DNA of 64,000 nucleotides from Lysinibacillus sp. FSL K6-0232 (GCF_038008325.1 NZ_JBBOYW010000001.1:4105593-4169592); one strand, 5' to 3'; shown: positions 53,744-64,000, counted from the first letter of the stretch. Made by a program: numbers and translations. The notes: a model not told the origin generated them from the letters alone.

Positions 53744-54595
53744 TTATTCTTGTTCCTGTAAATTTAATATTTCCAAAATACGCTCTAAATCATCTTCAGA
53801 GTAAAATTCAATTTCAATTTTCCCTTTATTATTTGTTTTTTTGATTTGAACATTTGTTCCAAAGTAATCACGTAATTGTGTTTCTTTAGCAGCAACAAAA
53901 ATATCCTTTTTCTTTGGTGGAATTGTTTCACGTGAAACTTCTTCGTTTAAGTTTTGCACTAACATTTCCACTTGACGTACATTTAAACCTTGTTGAATAA
54001 CTTTATTCGCTACTTCTGATATTCTTCTTTTATTTTTTAAGCCAAGTAATGCACGTCCTTGTCCCATTGACAATATGCCCTCATTTAACATTTGACGCAC
54101 ATCTTGTGGCAAGGCAAGTAGGCGAACATGATTCGCTATATGTGGTCTACTTTTACCTAAGCGTTTTGAAAGCTCTTCCTGTGTTAAATGCAAGTTTTCC
54201 ATTAAGCTTTGGTAGGCTTCAGCTTCTTCAATAACTGTTAAATCTTCGCGTTGAAGGTTTTCTAAAATGGCTAGCTCCATCATTTGTGCGTCTGATAGCT
54301 CTTTAATAATGGCTGGGATAACTTCTAATCCAGCTATTATGCATGCCCGATAGCGACGTTCACCAGCAACAATTTCAAACTTACGTGCCTTTTTTCTTAC
54401 TGCAATAGGCTGTAAAATACCATGTTCCTTAATGGAATCTGCTAACTCCTGTAAAGTTTCCTCGTCGAAATTTTTTCGAGGCTGAAATGGGTTTGCAACA
54501 ATACAATCTAATTGGATTTCTTCCACTTGCCCACTTTGTTCTAAAGACTCTCCCGGAAATAGTGCACCAATACCTTTCCCTAAACCTTTAGCCAT
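53744..54595 (-). CDS. spo0J: ParB-family partition protein Spo0J
   Basis: A 283-aa ParB CTPase clamp. N-terminal ParB domain (NPFQPRKNFDEETLQEL, GERRYRA), central helix-turn-helix (LTQEELSKRLGKSRPHIANHVRLL) and a C-terminal dimerisation domain. It loads at parS, one copy of which lies within the gene. Overlaps soj by 8 bp. Confidence 0.97.
   Translation of the reverse strand: MAKGLGKGIGALFPGESLEQSGQVEEIQLDCIVANPFQPRKNFDEETLQELADSIKEHGILQPIAVRKKARKFEIVAGERRYRACIIAGLEVIPAIIKELSDAQMMELAILENLQREDLTVIEEAEAYQSLMENLHLTQEELSKRLGKSRPHIANHVRLLALPQDVRQMLNEGILSMGQGRALLGLKNKRRISEVANKVIQQGLNVRQVEMLVQNLNEEVSRETIPPKKKDIFVAAKETQLRDYFGTNVQIKKTNNKGKIEIEFYSEDDLERILEILNLQEQE
53924..53939. other. parS centromere site inside spo0J
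   Basis: TGTTTCACGTGAAACT matches the parS consensus TGTTNCACGTGAAACA at 15 of 16 positions. B. subtilis also has a parS within spo0J. It nucleates Spo0J spreading and condensin loading near the origin. Confidence 0.92.
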
Positions 54596-55349
54596 TTTTA
54601 ATCACTTCCCTCGCCATCTCCAAATAAACCTCTGCACCTCTAGATTTTGCATCATAAGTGATAATTGGTTGTCCATGACTTGGTGCTTCACTTAAGCGCA
54701 CATTACGAGGAATTATTGTTTTATATACTTTATCTTGGAAATATTTTTTTACTTCATCAATAACCTGTAAGCCTAAATTTGTCCGCGCATCCAGCATTGT
54801 GAGTAACACACCATCAATATATAGCTGCTGATTCAAATGCTTTTGGACAAGACGAACTGTCGATAACAATTGACTTAACCCCTCCAACGCATAATATTCA
54901 CATTGTACAGGGATAATTAACGCATCTGAAGCTGTTAAAGCATTGATTGTTAGTAGTCCTAAGGACGGTGGACAATCAATAATAATATAATCAAAATCTT
55001 CTTTTACATTTTGGAGTGCATGTTTTAACCGCACTTCTCTGGAAATTGTAGAAACCAATTCAATTTCAGCCCCTGCAAGCGAGATCGTTGCTGGCACGAT
55101 TGATAAATTTCCTACATTTGTTTTTTGAATGACATTTTCAACATCTTCATCATCAATCAGCACATCATAAATACATCCCTGGATTTCTCCTTTATCGATA
55201 CCAAGCCCACTTGTTGTATTTCCCTGTGGATCAGTATCGATCAATAGCACTTTTTTACCTAAGTATGCTAGGCAAGCGCTTAAATTGACTGAAGTTGTTG
55301 TTTTACCTACGCCACCCTTTTGATTGGCGATTGCTATAATTCTACCCAT
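54588..55349 (-). CDS. soj: ParA-family ATPase Soj
   Basis: A 253-aa Walker-type ATPase with the deviant P-loop KGGVGKTTTSVNL near the N terminus and DYIIIDCPPSLG. It partners Spo0J in origin segregation and modulates DnaA. Complete; no extra N-terminal domain. Confidence 0.97.
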   Translation of the reverse strand: MGRIIAIANQKGGVGKTTTSVNLSACLAYLGKKVLLIDTDPQGNTTSGLGIDKGEIQGCIYDVLIDDEDVENVIQKTNVGNLSIVPATISLAGAEIELVSTISREVRLKHALQNVKEDFDYIIIDCPPSLGLLTINALTASDALIIPVQCEYYALEGLSQLLSTVRLVQKHLNQQLYIDGVLLTMLDARTNLGLQVIDEVKKYFQDKVYKTIIPRNVRLSEAPSHGQPIITYDAKSRGAEVYLEMAREVIKNG

Positions 55350-55484
55350 TTAAAAGCACCTGCTTTCATCTATCAAAGTTTGCTTTGACAAATCATTTGT
55401 AAAATCACTGTTTAATCCGCTCTCTATCTCTCATTCTATCAAAAAAATAGAAAAGAGTTGTATAAAATATTAAGAATATATGCA

Positions 55485-55524
55485 AAAAAAGACATCTCCA
55501 TTAACTTTCTGAGATGTCTTTTTT
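55485..55524 (-). terminator. Terminator after noc
   Basis: GACATCTC and GAGATGTC (55491-55498, 55511-55518) extend with A and T runs on both sides, giving a bidirectional-type terminator 48 bp past noc. Confidence 0.82.
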
Positions 55525-55571
55525 ATTTTTGTAACGCTCAAGACTTTCAATTATTTTTTTACAATAATTTA

Positions 55572-56468
55572 TTACAGTTTTTTCTTTTTAGGTATCTTTA
55601 CTGTAATTTGATAGTATTCTTCTGTATCTTCTTCTTCTGTTTTTACTGTAATACCGCTTTTCGTGACCATTGTTACTGATTGTTTAATCGTATTTAAAGC
55701 AATTCGTACATCCTTACTAATAGCCTTACGCTTTGGCTTTGCTTTCTTTGGTGTTTCTTCCTGCTCATCTGTTTCTGGGTGTAATATCGCTTGAATTTGC
55801 TCCTCTAGTTGACGAACATTCCAATCATTATCAATCGTTTGTTGTAAAATTTCTAGCTGTAATGGTTGGTCTTTAATAGCGATTAATGCACGTGCATGTC
55901 GTTCAGAGATTTTACGCTTTAAAATGGCTTGTTGCACTTCATCAGGCAGCCTCAATAATCGTAATTTATTGGCTACAGTGGATTGTCCTTTTCCAAGTCG
56001 TTGGGCTAGAGCTTCCTGTGTTAACTCATGAAGCTCTAATAGTTTTTGATAGGCTACAGCTTCTTCAATTGCTGTTAACTCCTCACGCTGTAAGTTTTCG
56101 ATTAATGCTATAGAAGCTGTTTCTTTATCCGTTAAATTACGTACAATAGCAGGAACCTCTGTCCATTGTAATTTTTTCATCGCTCGATAACGACGCTCAC
56201 CAGCAATGATTTCATATTGATGTTCTGATGTTTTACGTACAACAATTGGCTGAATCACACCATGTGTATGGATGGTTCTTGATAATTCTTCAATTTTCTC
56301 ATCATCAAAAATAGTACGTGGCTGAAAACGGTTAGGTACTATTTGATCAATAGGCAATTTTATAACTTCTTCTGCTGCATGAGCCGCCTCTGCTTGTTCT
56401 ACTTCATTTTTCACAATAGGCTCTGTTTTACTTCCGCCTCCAAAAAAACGTGAAAAAGGACTTTTCAT
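55572..56468 (-). CDS. noc: Nucleoid occlusion protein Noc
   Basis: A 298-aa ParB-like protein beginning [14 protein letters not shown], whose amphipathic N terminus is the membrane-binding helix of Noc. ParB domain ([18 protein letters not shown]) and helix-turn-helix ([24 protein letters not shown] in part) follow. The [19 protein letters not shown] region distinguishes it from Spo0J. It blocks division over the chromosome. AAAGGTGG precedes the start. Confidence 0.94.
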   Translation of the reverse strand: MKSPFSRFFGGGSKTEPIVKNEVEQAEAAHAAEEVIKLPIDQIVPNRFQPRTIFDDEKIEELSRTIHTHGVIQPIVVRKTSEHQYEIIAGERRYRAMKKLQWTEVPAIVRNLTDKETASIALIENLQREELTAIEEAVAYQKLLELHELTQEALAQRLGKGQSTVANKLRLLRLPDEVQQAILKRKISERHARALIAIKDQPLQLEILQQTIDNDWNVRQLEEQIQAILHPETDEQEETPKKAKPKRKAISKDVRIALNTIKQSVTMVTKSGITVKTEEEDTEEYYQITVKIPKKKKL

Positions 56469-56627
56469 CCAAGTGGCACCACCTTTAAGTAACTATCTTG
56501 CTCTGTGTCATTCTATTATTATTTATTATATTTCTTAAAATGTATATAGTTCATAGATGTCTTTTGCGTGAACCATCCATAACTAGTATGTATGCTCAAA
56601 ATAGAAAAAATATTTTCTACTTTGAGA

Positions 56628-56643
56628 AGTTTCACATGAAACA
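56628..56643. other. Degenerate parS-like sequence
   Basis: AGTTTCACATGAAACA differs from parS at the first base and the central CpG (CATG for CGTG). It lies 4 bp past the rsmG stop. It may be a decayed or weak ParB site. Confidence 0.35.
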
Positions 56644-56647
56644 CTAA

Positions 56648-57364
56648 TTATTGAATTGGTGTTTTATTTGGTACACCTGGCTTACGCGGGTATTTTTTAG
56701 GCGTTCCTTTTATTTTATCAAATATATATAAAATGCGGTCACTTTCTTCAACAGGTAGCTTAAAAGAATATTCTTCTTTCATTTGAGCACCGAGTGTTGT
56801 TAAAGCTTTTTTCGCATCCTTTAGTTCTTCAGCACCTGCCGCAGCCTTTAACGCTACAAAATAGCCACCTTGTTTTGCTAATGGTACACAAAGCTCTGCT
56901 AAAACAGATAAACGAGCTACTGCACGTGCCGTTACCACATCAAATTGTTCACGATACTTAGTATTTTGACCAAATTCTTCTGCTCTCGCATGTACAAAAT
57001 TCATATTTTCTAATTGTAATGTATCGCTAAGATGATTTAAAAATGTAATTCTTTTATTTAAAGAGTCTACGATTGTGATATGTAAATGTGGGAAGCAGAT
57101 TTTAATAGGAATACTAGGGAAGCCAGCTCCTGCTCCAACATCACATACTGTTACTACCTTTGAAAAATCAAAATAAAATGAGGCACTAATCGAGTCAAAG
57201 AAATGCTTTAAATAAACACCCTCTAAATCTGTAATAGCCGTTAAGTTCATTTTTTCATTCCACTCAACAAGCAATTCAAAGTATTTTTTAAATTGCGCTA
57301 TCTGCTGTTCAGAAAGCTCTATGCCTTTTTCCTTTAGCGCCTCCATAAATTGTTGTTCATTCAT
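56648..57364 (-). CDS. rsmG: 16S rRNA (guanine-527-N7)-methyltransferase RsmG
   Basis: A 238-aa Rossmann-fold methyltransferase with the SAM motif [17 protein letters not shown] and MNLTAI near the N terminus. It methylates G527 of 16S rRNA; loss gives low-level streptomycin resistance in several bacteria. Between mnmG and noc as in B. subtilis. Confidence 0.96.
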   Translation of the reverse strand: MNEQQFMEALKEKGIELSEQQIAQFKKYFELLVEWNEKMNLTAITDLEGVYLKHFFDSISASFYFDFSKVVTVCDVGAGAGFPSIPIKICFPHLHITIVDSLNKRITFLNHLSDTLQLENMNFVHARAEEFGQNTKYREQFDVVTARAVARLSVLAELCVPLAKQGGYFVALKAAAGAEELKDAKKALTTLGAQMKEEYSFKLPVEESDRILYIFDKIKGTPKKYPRKPGVPNKTPIQ

Positions 57365-57408
57365 GTAAAATCTCCTTTGTCGCTATGGCAATACCCTAAA
57401 AATAGGAA

Positions 57409-57430
57409 GCGGGCACAATCCTATGCCCGC
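57409..57430 (-). terminator. Hairpin between mnmG and rsmG
   Basis: GCGGGCA and TGCCCGC pair across 8 nt, with a short T-rich tail on the minus strand (TTCCTATTTTT). Possibly a partial terminator within the operon. Confidence 0.55.
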
Positions 57431-57451
57431 CTCTTATTCACTTTACCATTA

Positions 57452-59344
57452 TTAGCTGCTCACTCGTGCAATTTTGCCTTGTTCAATATATACAAGAAGA
57501 ATTGAAATATCTGCTGGATTTACACCTGAAATACGAGAGGCTTGCGCAATGGAAAGCGGTGTAACCTGCTTTAATTTTTGACGTGCTTCTGTTGCTAAGC
57601 CTGAGATAGCGTCATAATCAATATTTTCAGGGATTTTTTTATTTTCCATTTTATGCAGCTTTTCTACTTGTTGTAGTGCTTTTTCGATATAGCCTTCATA
57701 TTTAAGCTGAATTTCGATTTGTTCCTTCACTTCTTCTGTTAATTCGCTATCTGTAGGAATTAATGAAGAAACCAGCTCATAGTGCATTTCTGGGCGTTTT
57801 AATAAATCTGCACCACGTATACCATCTTTTAACTCACTACCACCGACAGAACGAATTGCAGCCTGTGTCGCTTCGTTTGGCTTAATAATCACCTCACGAA
57901 GACGCGCAATTTCATTGTCAATCAATTGCTTTTTCTCAGTGAATTTTGCATAGCGCTCTTCTGAAATCATGCCCATTTTATAGCCTAGCTCCATTAAACG
58001 TAAATCAGCGTTATCATGACGTAGCAGTAAACGATACTCTGCACGAGATGTTAATAAACGATATGGCTCATTTGTCCCTTTTGTCACAAGGTCATCAATC
58101 AACACACCAATATAGGCATCAGAGCGGCTTAAAATTAACTCATCTTTATCAAGTACGTTAGCAGCAGCGTTCATTCCTGCCATTAAACCTTGTGCAGCCG
58201 CTTCCTCATAGCCAGATGTACCGTTAATTTGACCCGCTGTGTACAATCCTTTAATACGCTTTGTTTCAAGCGTTGGCCATAATTGCGTTGGCACAATTGA
58301 ATCATATTCAATCGCATAACCTGCACGCATCATTTCTGCATTTTCTAAGCCTGGAATGGATTTTAATAAACGTGCTTGCACATGCTCTGGCAGGCTTGTT
58401 GATAAACCTTGAACATAAACCTCACGCGTATTACGTCCTTCTGGCTCCAAGAAAATTTGATGTCGCGGCTTATCGTTAAAGCGCACAACTTTATCTTCAA
58501 TAGACGGGCAATAACGTGGACCTGTCCCTTTAATCATTCCTGAATACATCGGTGAAAGATGTAAATTTGCTTCAATAACTTCATGTGTTTCAGCGCTTGT
58601 ATACGTTAACCAGCAAGGTAGCTGATCCATAATAAATTCAGTTGTTTCAAAACTAAATGCACGTGGAACATCATCACCTGGTTGGATTTCTGTTTTATCA
58701 TAGTCAATTGTACGATTATTTACTCGTGGTGGTGTACCTGTTTTAAAACGAACAAGATCAAACCCAAGCTCTTTTAAATTATCCGCTAAACGAATAGAAG
58801 GTTGTTGGTTATTAGGACCACTTGAATATTTAACATCACCAATAATAATTTCACCACGAAGGAATGTCCCCGTTGTTACAACCACTGTTTTAGCACGATA
58901 AACAGCACCAATTTGTGTAATAACGCCTTTTACTTCTCCATCCTCAACAATTAACTCTTCCACCATTCCTTGATGGATTGTTAGGTTTTCCGTTTCCTCC
59001 AACACGCGTTTCATCTCTTGTTGATATAAAACTTTGTCTGCTTGCGCGCGCAATGCACGTACAGCTGGGCCTTTCCCTGTATTCAACATTCGCATTTGAA
59101 TATGCGTTTTATCTATCACTTTCCCCATGACGCCTCCTAAAGCGTCAATTTCACGTACGACAATTCCTTTGGCAGGACCACCAATGGATGGATTGCATGG
59201 CATAAATGCAATCATGTCTAAATTAATCGTTAACATCAATGTATTAGCACCCATTTTAGCCGCAGCATGTGCAGCTTCTGAACCTGCATGGCCTGCGCCA
59301 ATGACAATAACATCAAACGTGCCTGCCTCATATTTTGTTGGCAT
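57452..59344 (-). CDS. mnmG: tRNA uridine-5-carboxymethylaminomethyl synthesis protein MnmG
   Basis: A 630-aa FAD enzyme: [17 protein letters not shown] dinucleotide site, [13 protein letters not shown] with a redox Cys and the C-terminal MnmE-binding helical domain. With MnmE it modifies wobble U34 of several tRNAs. Start [16 protein letters not shown]. mnmE is 27 bp upstream. Confidence 0.97.
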   Translation of the reverse strand: MPTKYEAGTFDVIVIGAGHAGSEAAHAAAKMGANTLMLTINLDMIAFMPCNPSIGGPAKGIVVREIDALGGVMGKVIDKTHIQMRMLNTGKGPAVRALRAQADKVLYQQEMKRVLEETENLTIHQGMVEELIVEDGEVKGVITQIGAVYRAKTVVVTTGTFLRGEIIIGDVKYSSGPNNQQPSIRLADNLKELGFDLVRFKTGTPPRVNNRTIDYDKTEIQPGDDVPRAFSFETTEFIMDQLPCWLTYTSAETHEVIEANLHLSPMYSGMIKGTGPRYCPSIEDKVVRFNDKPRHQIFLEPEGRNTREVYVQGLSTSLPEHVQARLLKSIPGLENAEMMRAGYAIEYDSIVPTQLWPTLETKRIKGLYTAGQINGTSGYEEAAAQGLMAGMNAAANVLDKDELILSRSDAYIGVLIDDLVTKGTNEPYRLLTSRAEYRLLLRHDNADLRLMELGYKMGMISEERYAKFTEKKQLIDNEIARLREVIIKPNEATQAAIRSVGGSELKDGIRGADLLKRPEMHYELVSSLIPTDSELTEEVKEQIEIQLKYEGYIEKALQQVEKLHKMENKKIPENIDYDAISGLATEARQKLKQVTPLSIAQASRISGVNPADISILLVYIEQGKIARVSS

Positions 59345-59371
59345 GCTCGTATCTTCCTTTCTGTAATAAGA

Positions 59372-60757
59372 TTATTTTCCTAAACAGAACTGTGAAAATA
59401 GTTGGTTAATAAGACTTTCTTGTACAGTGTCGCCAATAATTTCGCCAAGTATTTCCCATGTTCTTGTTACATCAATTTGTACCATATCAACTGGTACGCC
59501 AGCTTGTGCAGCCGCTATTGCATCCTCAACCGTTGCTTGGGCTTGGTGCAATAGTGCAATATGTCTAGCATTTGAAACATATGTTAAATCGCCCGCTTCG
59601 ATTTGTCCCTCAAAAAATAGCGCAGCAATGGCTTCCTCTAGCTCTGCAATGCCTTCCTCCTGTAACAGAGAGGTTGTGACAATGCGATGCTCACCAGCCA
59701 ACTCTTTGACACGAGCTAAATCAATTTTTTGCGGTAAATCTGTTTTATTGACAATAACGATGTAATCCATCGCTTCAATTGTTTCGAATAGACGCTCATC
59801 TTCAGCCGTTAATTCATCTGCATAGTTTACAACAAATAAAATTAAATCTGCTCCACGCAGTGCCTCTCTTGAACGTTCTACACCAATTCGTTCCACAATA
59901 TCTTCCGTTTCTCGAATACCTGCTGTATCCACTAAACGAAGTGGAACTCCACGTACATTCACGTACTCTTCTATAATATCACGAGTAGTACCGGCAATAT
60001 CTGTCACTATGGCCTTATTTTCTTGTACTAAGCTATTGAGCAAAGAAGATTTCCCTACATTTGGGCGACCTAAAATAACTGTTGAAAGACCCTCGCGTAA
60101 TATTTTTCCTTGAGAAGATGTTTGTAGAAGTTTACGAATTTCATCTCGTACCCATGTACATTTTTCAACTAGGACAGGTACTGTCATTTCTTCTACATCA
60201 TCATACTCTGGATAATCTATATTAACCTCTACTTGCGCTAATGTCTGTAGTAAAGCTTGGCGCAAGTCACCAATAAGTCGCGATAACTTTCCATCCATTT
60301 GTCCTAAAGCAACATTCATTGCTCGATCTGTCTTAGCCCTAATTAAATCCATAACCGCTTCAGCCTGTGATAAATCAATACGTCCATTTAAAAATGCGCG
60401 TTTCGTAAATTCACCAGGCTCCGCTAGTCTTGCACCATTTGTTAACGCTAGCTTTAAGACGCGATTTACTGACACAAGCCCCCCATGGCAATTAATTTCA
60501 ACAACATCTTCACGTGTAAATGTTTTTGGACCACGCATCAATGACAGCATGACTTCCTCTACTACCTCATTTGTTGTAGGATCGACTAAATGTCCATAAT
60601 GAATGGTGTGCGAATCCTTCGTTGTTAAACTTTTCCCACCTGGTGATTTGAATATTTTATCTGCAATTGCCACTGCTTCGTCGCCACTTAAGCGAACAAT
60701 AGCGATGGCACCTTCACCCATTGGTGTGGATATCGCAGCAATTGTATCGAACTCCAT
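59372..60757 (-). CDS. mnmE: tRNA modification GTPase MnmE
   Basis: A 461-aa GTPase: N-terminal folate-binding domain, helical domain with inserted G domain ([26 protein letters not shown]) and the C-terminal FCLGK with the catalytic Cys. It acts with MnmG on wobble uridine. Length normal. A DnaA-box cluster lies just upstream. Confidence 0.97.
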   Translation of the reverse strand: MEFDTIAAISTPMGEGAIAIVRLSGDEAVAIADKIFKSPGGKSLTTKDSHTIHYGHLVDPTTNEVVEEVMLSLMRGPKTFTREDVVEINCHGGLVSVNRVLKLALTNGARLAEPGEFTKRAFLNGRIDLSQAEAVMDLIRAKTDRAMNVALGQMDGKLSRLIGDLRQALLQTLAQVEVNIDYPEYDDVEEMTVPVLVEKCTWVRDEIRKLLQTSSQGKILREGLSTVILGRPNVGKSSLLNSLVQENKAIVTDIAGTTRDIIEEYVNVRGVPLRLVDTAGIRETEDIVERIGVERSREALRGADLILFVVNYADELTAEDERLFETIEAMDYIVIVNKTDLPQKIDLARVKELAGEHRIVTTSLLQEEGIAELEEAIAALFFEGQIEAGDLTYVSNARHIALLHQAQATVEDAIAAAQAGVPVDMVQIDVTRTWEILGEIIGDTVQESLINQLFSQFCLGK

Positions 60758-60775
60758 TTAATGACCTCCTCAATG

Positions 60776-60879
60776 TTATCCACATGTGGATAATCGAAAC
60801 CGACCAATACTTACTAACACCTTAGACTAACATATTTTCAACAAAATCTAAAGTAAGGATCATTACCAAATGTGGATAA
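60776..60879. promoter_or_regulatory. DnaA-box cluster between mnmE and jag
   Basis: TTATCCACA (60776-60784) abuts TGTGGATAA (60785-60793), and another TGTGGATAA lies at 60871-60879. As recalled, the same intergenic region is a stable DnaA-binding site in B. subtilis. Confidence 0.8.
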
Positions 60880-60943
60880 AATACAAGCTTTTTATCATCT
60901 ACTATTTTCGACAAAAAACGCTGATGCTCAAATTAAGCTGAAA

Positions 60944-60978
60944 AAAGGTCATTTTATCACGAAGATAAAATGACCTTT
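60944..60978 (-). terminator. Terminator after jag
   Basis: AAAGGTCATTTTATC and its exact complement (15 bp) enclose 5 nt; the minus-strand tail is TTTTTTCAGC. It ends the yidC-jag transcript 18 bp past jag. Confidence 0.85.
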
Positions 60979-60995
60979 GCCTGTATGTGATGTGT

Positions 60996-61802
60996 TTAAT
61001 GATTTTTGACAGGTTCAATCACTAAATAGCGATTAGGCTCTGTGCCCTCTGAATATGTTTCAATATCTAGACGATTGGCTAGCTGGTTATGAATAATCTT
61101 TCTTTCGTATGATGGCATCGGTTCAAAGGCTACTCGCTGATTTAAACGCAATGCTTTGTCCGCCATTCGATCCGCCAGCAATTCCAATGCTGCTTGACGA
61201 CGTTCACGATAGTTTTCTACATCTAATTTCACCATTAAGAACTGCTTAGCACTTTTATTTAACACGAGTTGTGTCAATTGCTGTAAGGCATTTAATGTTT
61301 GGCCACGTTTTCCTATAAGCAGTGCAGCTTTCTCACTTTTTAGCTGAAATAAGACATATTTCCCTTCACGTGTTGTCGTAATTTCAAGATCATGAATAGT
61401 CAATTGCTCAGCAATATTTACTAAATAAGCTTTTGCTTCTTCAATTGGACTGACTAATTCTTCTTCCTCATGTTGTTCTTTTACAATTTGTTGAACAGCT
61501 TCGATTTCACTTGGTTGCTCAGAAACTTGTGAACTTATTGTTTCAACATCATCTACTACTGCTAGTTGCTCGTCAAATTGAGTCGTTATTTGCGGTTCAG
61601 CCTTGTCACTTTCAATTATCGCAACCTGAACTTCTTTCACTGTTACACGAACTTCTGCAGAACGTGCACCAAAACCTAAAAATCCTTTTTTACCTTCTTG
61701 TAAAACTTCAACTTCCACTTGTTCACGGGTTTTGCCAAGTTTCTGTAACGCTAATGAGATCGCTTCTTGTGTTGTTGCGCCTATTTGCGTAAGTTGTTTC
61801 AC
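60996..61802 (-). CDS. jag: Jag/KhpB RNA-binding protein
   Basis: A 268-aa protein: Jag N-terminal domain (KKGFLGFGARSAEV), an acidic Glu/Gln-rich linker (about 65-125), KH domain (LLIGKRGQTLNALQQLTQL) and R3H domain (VAFEPMPSYERKIIHNQL in part). KhpB binds RNA and influences cell elongation in streptococci. Overlaps the yidC stop by 4 bp. Confidence 0.95.
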   Translation of the reverse strand: MKQLTQIGATTQEAISLALQKLGKTREQVEVEVLQEGKKGFLGFGARSAEVRVTVKEVQVAIIESDKAEPQITTQFDEQLAVVDDVETISSQVSEQPSEIEAVQQIVKEQHEEEELVSPIEEAKAYLVNIAEQLTIHDLEITTTREGKYVLFQLKSEKAALLIGKRGQTLNALQQLTQLVLNKSAKQFLMVKLDVENYRERRQAALELLADRMADKALRLNQRVAFEPMPSYERKIIHNQLANRLDIETYSEGTEPNRYLVIEPVKNH

Positions 61803-62569
61803 TTTTTAGCCCCTCCATTTTGAGCAGGTTGTGTTTTATCTTTATTCCAAGGTTTGTAAATAAACAGGTTTTGAACAATCGAAATAATGTTCCCGATTAC
61901 CCAATATAATGATAATGCTGCTGGTAAAGCCATACCAAAAGCAATAATCATGAATGGCATAATATACATCATGATTTTCATTTGAGGGTTATCCATTGCT
62001 GGTCCTGTACGTAATACAATAAATTGCATTAAGCCCGCAATAATTGCTAGTGCTGGTGCAGGATCTGCTAGTGGGAAGATAAAGAAATTCCCTAAATCAA
62101 ATGTAGATGTAGCATTCATACGGCTAATTGCGTGATAGAAGCCAATTAATATTGGCATTTGAATAATAACGGGTAAACATCCTGCAAGCGGGTTTACACC
62201 GGATTCACTCATTAGCTTCATCATTTCTTGCTGATACTGTTGCTGTGTCTGTGCATCCTTAGAAGCATACTTCTTTTGCAGTTCCTTTAATTTCGGCTGC
62301 ATTTCTTGCATTTTTTTAGAGCTCTTTGTTTGTTTGATCATTAACGGTAAAATTGCTAAACGAATAATAATCGTTACAGCAATGATTCCCCATGCATACG
62401 TACCAAGCAGATCAGCAAAGAATTTTATCGCTGATACTAGCGGCCAAACAATGAACTCGTTCCAGAAGCCAGTGCTATCTTTGGAAATTGGTTCATTGAA
62501 TTCTGTACAACCAGACAGTAGTAAGGCTACTGATACTAGCGACAAAATTACCCAATGTTGTTTTTTCAA
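61799..62569 (-). CDS. yidC: Membrane insertase YidC (SpoIIIJ)
   Basis: A 256-aa Oxa1/YidC insertase. A lipoprotein signal with lipobox LLLSGC (Cys about 21) and five membrane spans; the conserved Arg in IIIRLAILPLM lies in the hydrophilic groove. It inserts membrane proteins and, as SpoIIIJ, is needed in sporulation. Cotranscribed with jag. Confidence 0.96.
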   Translation of the reverse strand: MKKQHWVILSLVSVALLLSGCTEFNEPISKDSTGFWNEFIVWPLVSAIKFFADLLGTYAWGIIAVTIIIRLAILPLMIKQTKSSKKMQEMQPKLKELQKKYASKDAQTQQQYQQEMMKLMSESGVNPLAGCLPVIIQMPILIGFYHAISRMNATSTFDLGNFFIFPLADPAPALAIIAGLMQFIVLRTGPAMDNPQMKIMMYIMPFMIIAFGMALPAALSLYWVIGNIISIVQNLFIYKPWNKDKTQPAQNGGAKK

Positions 62570-62883
62570 CCTTCTTCCCCCTACAGTTACTATTCACTTT
62601 TTCTTATTCTATATGCATTTCCTTTATTCACTGACAGTTTCCCACCTCAAAATTGGTGATATCTGCCATTTCATTTAGCTTGCGTTGGAGCGCTCACTGA
62701 TAAATGAAGATAAAGCTATCAGTTATTTTATCATGCCTATAACGTTTCACTCTACTAAATATTCTAACTATATATACTTATTCATTAAGTTTCCATGCAA
62801 ATTTACATATATGTAAGTAAATACCGATAAAAAATACCCCTATATGTATAATTTGCTCTATACAGACCACATGGTTGCATATA
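62570..62883. other. yidC-rnpA intergenic region (314 bp)
   Basis: A/T-rich, with a CTGATA/TATCAG hairpin near 62697-62722 on the minus strand and a GATAAAAT that could be a -10. It should contain a yidC promoter. No MifM-like regulatory ORF was recognised. Confidence 0.4.
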
Positions 62884-63228
62884 TTACACTTTTTTTAATA
62901 CTTTTGCGATTCGTAGTACATGCTGCAAACTTTGCTTCACTTCATGAAAATCCATAGTGGCCGCCGGATGTCTGGCGATAATAACATAATCCATATTCGG
63001 CTTTAGTTCATCTTTTAATTCATGGATACTTTGTCGAATATAGCGTTTTATTTGGTTGCGTGTTACCGCATTGCCAAGCTTTTTACTAACCGATAAACCT
63101 ACACGAAATTCTGTTTGTCCCTCTTTTGGTAAGAAATAAACGACAAATTGACGATTAGCGAAAGATTTACCTTTTTTAAACACCTTTTGAAAATCTTCAT
63201 TTTTTTTAACTCTCTGGCGTTTTTTCAT
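62884..63228 (-). CDS. rnpA: Ribonuclease P protein component
   Basis: A 114-aa RnpA ([20 protein letters not shown]) with the RNR-type motif [14 protein letters not shown] that binds the RNase P RNA. It processes the 5' ends of tRNAs with that RNA. ATG at 63228 follows AGGTGA. A terminator separates it from rpmH. Confidence 0.96.
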   Translation of the reverse strand: MKKRQRVKKNEDFQKVFKKGKSFANRQFVVYFLPKEGQTEFRVGLSVSKKLGNAVTRNQIKRYIRQSIHELKDELKPNMDYVIIARHPAATMDFHEVKQSLQHVLRIAKVLKKV

Positions 63229-63291
63229 TACTTTCACCTGCTATTAGATAATATCTTTTGATCCTCATTTCTAGGTTTACCAAAAATAAAG

Positions 63292-63323
63292 AAAAAAAAG
63301 ACCACTGATGTGGCTCAGTGGAC
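63292..63323 (-). terminator. Attenuating terminator between rpmH and rnpA
   Basis: On the minus strand GTCCACTGA and TCAGTGGTC pair across 6 nt and are followed by eight T. It lies 6 bp past the rpmH stop. Partial read-through would explain unequal L34 and RnpA output from one promoter. Confidence 0.85.
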
Positions 63324-63328
63324 TTATT

Positions 63329-63463
63329 TTATGCTGATAAAACTTTTCTTCCTTTACGACGACGAGCAGCAAGAACTTTGCGACCGTTTTTCGTGCTCAT
63401 ACGTGCGCGGAAACCGTGAACTTTGCTGTGCTTACGTTTTTTTGGTTGGTAAGTACGTTTCAT
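63329..63463 (-). CDS. rpmH: 50S ribosomal protein L34
   Basis: A 44-aa L34 ([18 protein letters not shown] ... GRKVLSA), with 40% basic residues. It stabilises 23S rRNA near the exit tunnel. GGAGGTG precedes the ATG at 63463. Conventional first gene left of oriC, divergent from dnaA. Confidence 0.98.
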   Translation of the reverse strand: MKRTYQPKKRKHSKVHGFRARMSTKNGRKVLAARRRKGRKVLSA

Positions 63464-63516
63464 TGTATATAGACACCTCCTGAACGAGTTGAATTTTTCA
63501 ACATACAGACTCGAAT

Positions 63517-63546
63517 ATTATATAAAGTATCTAGTCCTTTTGTCAA
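63517..63546 (-). promoter_or_regulatory. rpmH promoter
   Basis: On the minus strand TTGACA (63546-63541) and TATAAT (63522-63517) are 18 bp apart, 54 bp upstream of the L34 start. Consensus -35 and -10. Confidence 0.85.
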
Positions 63547-63603
63547 TGTATTTCATAAATTTCTTTTTGTTAGCTAATCTATGATATTGATTGAAAAAAA
63601 TAT

Positions 63604-64000
63604 TTATCCACAGAAGCACTTGTTTTTTTTACACAGTGTTGTGTATAGTATTTTTTGCATTATTTTTTATCCACAGTGGTTATCTACAGCTTTTTCACAT
63701 AAGCAGTCCCTGTGGACAACTCTAAAGTGCATAACTATAAGACATGTGGATAAGTTTCACAAACTATTGAAATAGCTTTGTTTTTCTGATACGATTACTG
63801 TGCTTCACTTTGTTGAAAACTAAAATGACTAATTCAATTATCCACAACTGTTAATATGCTGTGGATAATTTTTATCACAGCCTTTGGTTAACTGTTATCC
63901 ACAATATGTGATTATGTGGACGAGTTGTAAAATGAACGTATTTACCATTTCTATAAATGCGCATTTTTATGTATTGAACACTGTAAAGGAGATTAGCAGC
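63604..64000. other. oriC left part (rpmH-dnaA DnaA-box region)
   Basis: DnaA boxes: TTATCCACA at 63604, 63667, 63838 and 63895; TGTGGATAA at 63745 and 63860; relaxed boxes at 63680 (TTATCTACA), 63711 (TGTGGACAA) and 63915 (TGTGGACGA). This is the incA/B-like cluster upstream of dnaA. The window ends in AAAGGAG...AGCAGC, which looks like the dnaA ribosome site; the unwinding element would be beyond dnaA, outside the window. Confidence 0.92.

Noticed and set aside
1..64000. CRISPR arrays and tRNA or rRNA genes
   Set aside because: No regularly spaced repeat array and no tRNA-like or rRNA-like sequence was noticed on either strand.

Overview
The window is chromosomal DNA from the oriC-left region of a low-GC, endospore-forming Bacillales bacterium, most likely Lysinibacillus/Solibacillus-like (Planococcaceae). 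The evidence is the gene order walR-walK-walH-walI-walJ-htrA-CxxH/CxxC-rlmH on one side and rpsF-ssb-rpsR, spo0J-soj-noc-rsmG-mnmG-mnmE-jag-yidC-rnpA-rpmH on the other, plus yyaC (spore protease maturation) and a DnaA-box-rich rpmH-dnaA gap at the extreme right. The dnaA start codon should lie just past position 64000.

The window has two halves. From about 28.0 to 64 kb it is ordinary core genome, almost all on the minus strand and well conserved. From 1 to 28.0 kb it is an accessory island abutting the 3' end of rlmH, the site used by staphylococcal cassette chromosome (SCC) elements. Three copies of the rlmH tail (codons for Glu-Pro-Tyr-His-Lys-stop, same orientation) mark the junctions: site A (27987-28015, the live rlmH), site B (9118-9168) and site C (5037-5076). 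They divide the island into element E1 (9.1-28.0 kb, about 18.9 kb), E2 (5.1-9.1 kb, about 4.1 kb) and E3 (left of 5.05 kb, running off the window).

E3 carries a tandem pair of large serine recombinases behind a structured leader and a 57-codon micro-ORF. It also carries an Abi-family abortive-infection gene split by a 259-bp MITE-like palindromic element with a 9-bp target duplication. E2 is a minimal cassette: a primase-helicase of the type called TOTE conflict system, divergent from a Fic protein, with repeated TAGCGTAT motifs between them. E1 has its own recombination module (one 546-aa serine recombinase, a 34-aa micro-ORF and a D5/SF3 helicase, like ccrC plus cch). It also has duplicated RadC genes, a DUF1643 gene, repeated copies of a small unknown gene, an EcsC-like/NTF2-like membrane/Mor-regulator group, and, next to rlmH, an EcoRV-type restriction-modification pair. 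Four insertion sequences (ISL3, IS1380, IS630 and an IS21 nested in the IS630) have landed in E1. An IS3-family element sits just outside, splitting the htrA terminator.

The core half contains the WalRK cell-wall regulon operon, an M23/LysM/G5 peptidase, purA with a probable PurR-controlled promoter, dnaB-rplI-gdpP-yybS, the S6-SSB-S18 operon, chromosome segregation genes with a parS site in spo0J, tRNA-modification genes mnmE/mnmG, and the jag-yidC-rnpA-rpmH block. DnaA-box clusters are present upstream of rlmH, between mnmE and jag, and at oriC.
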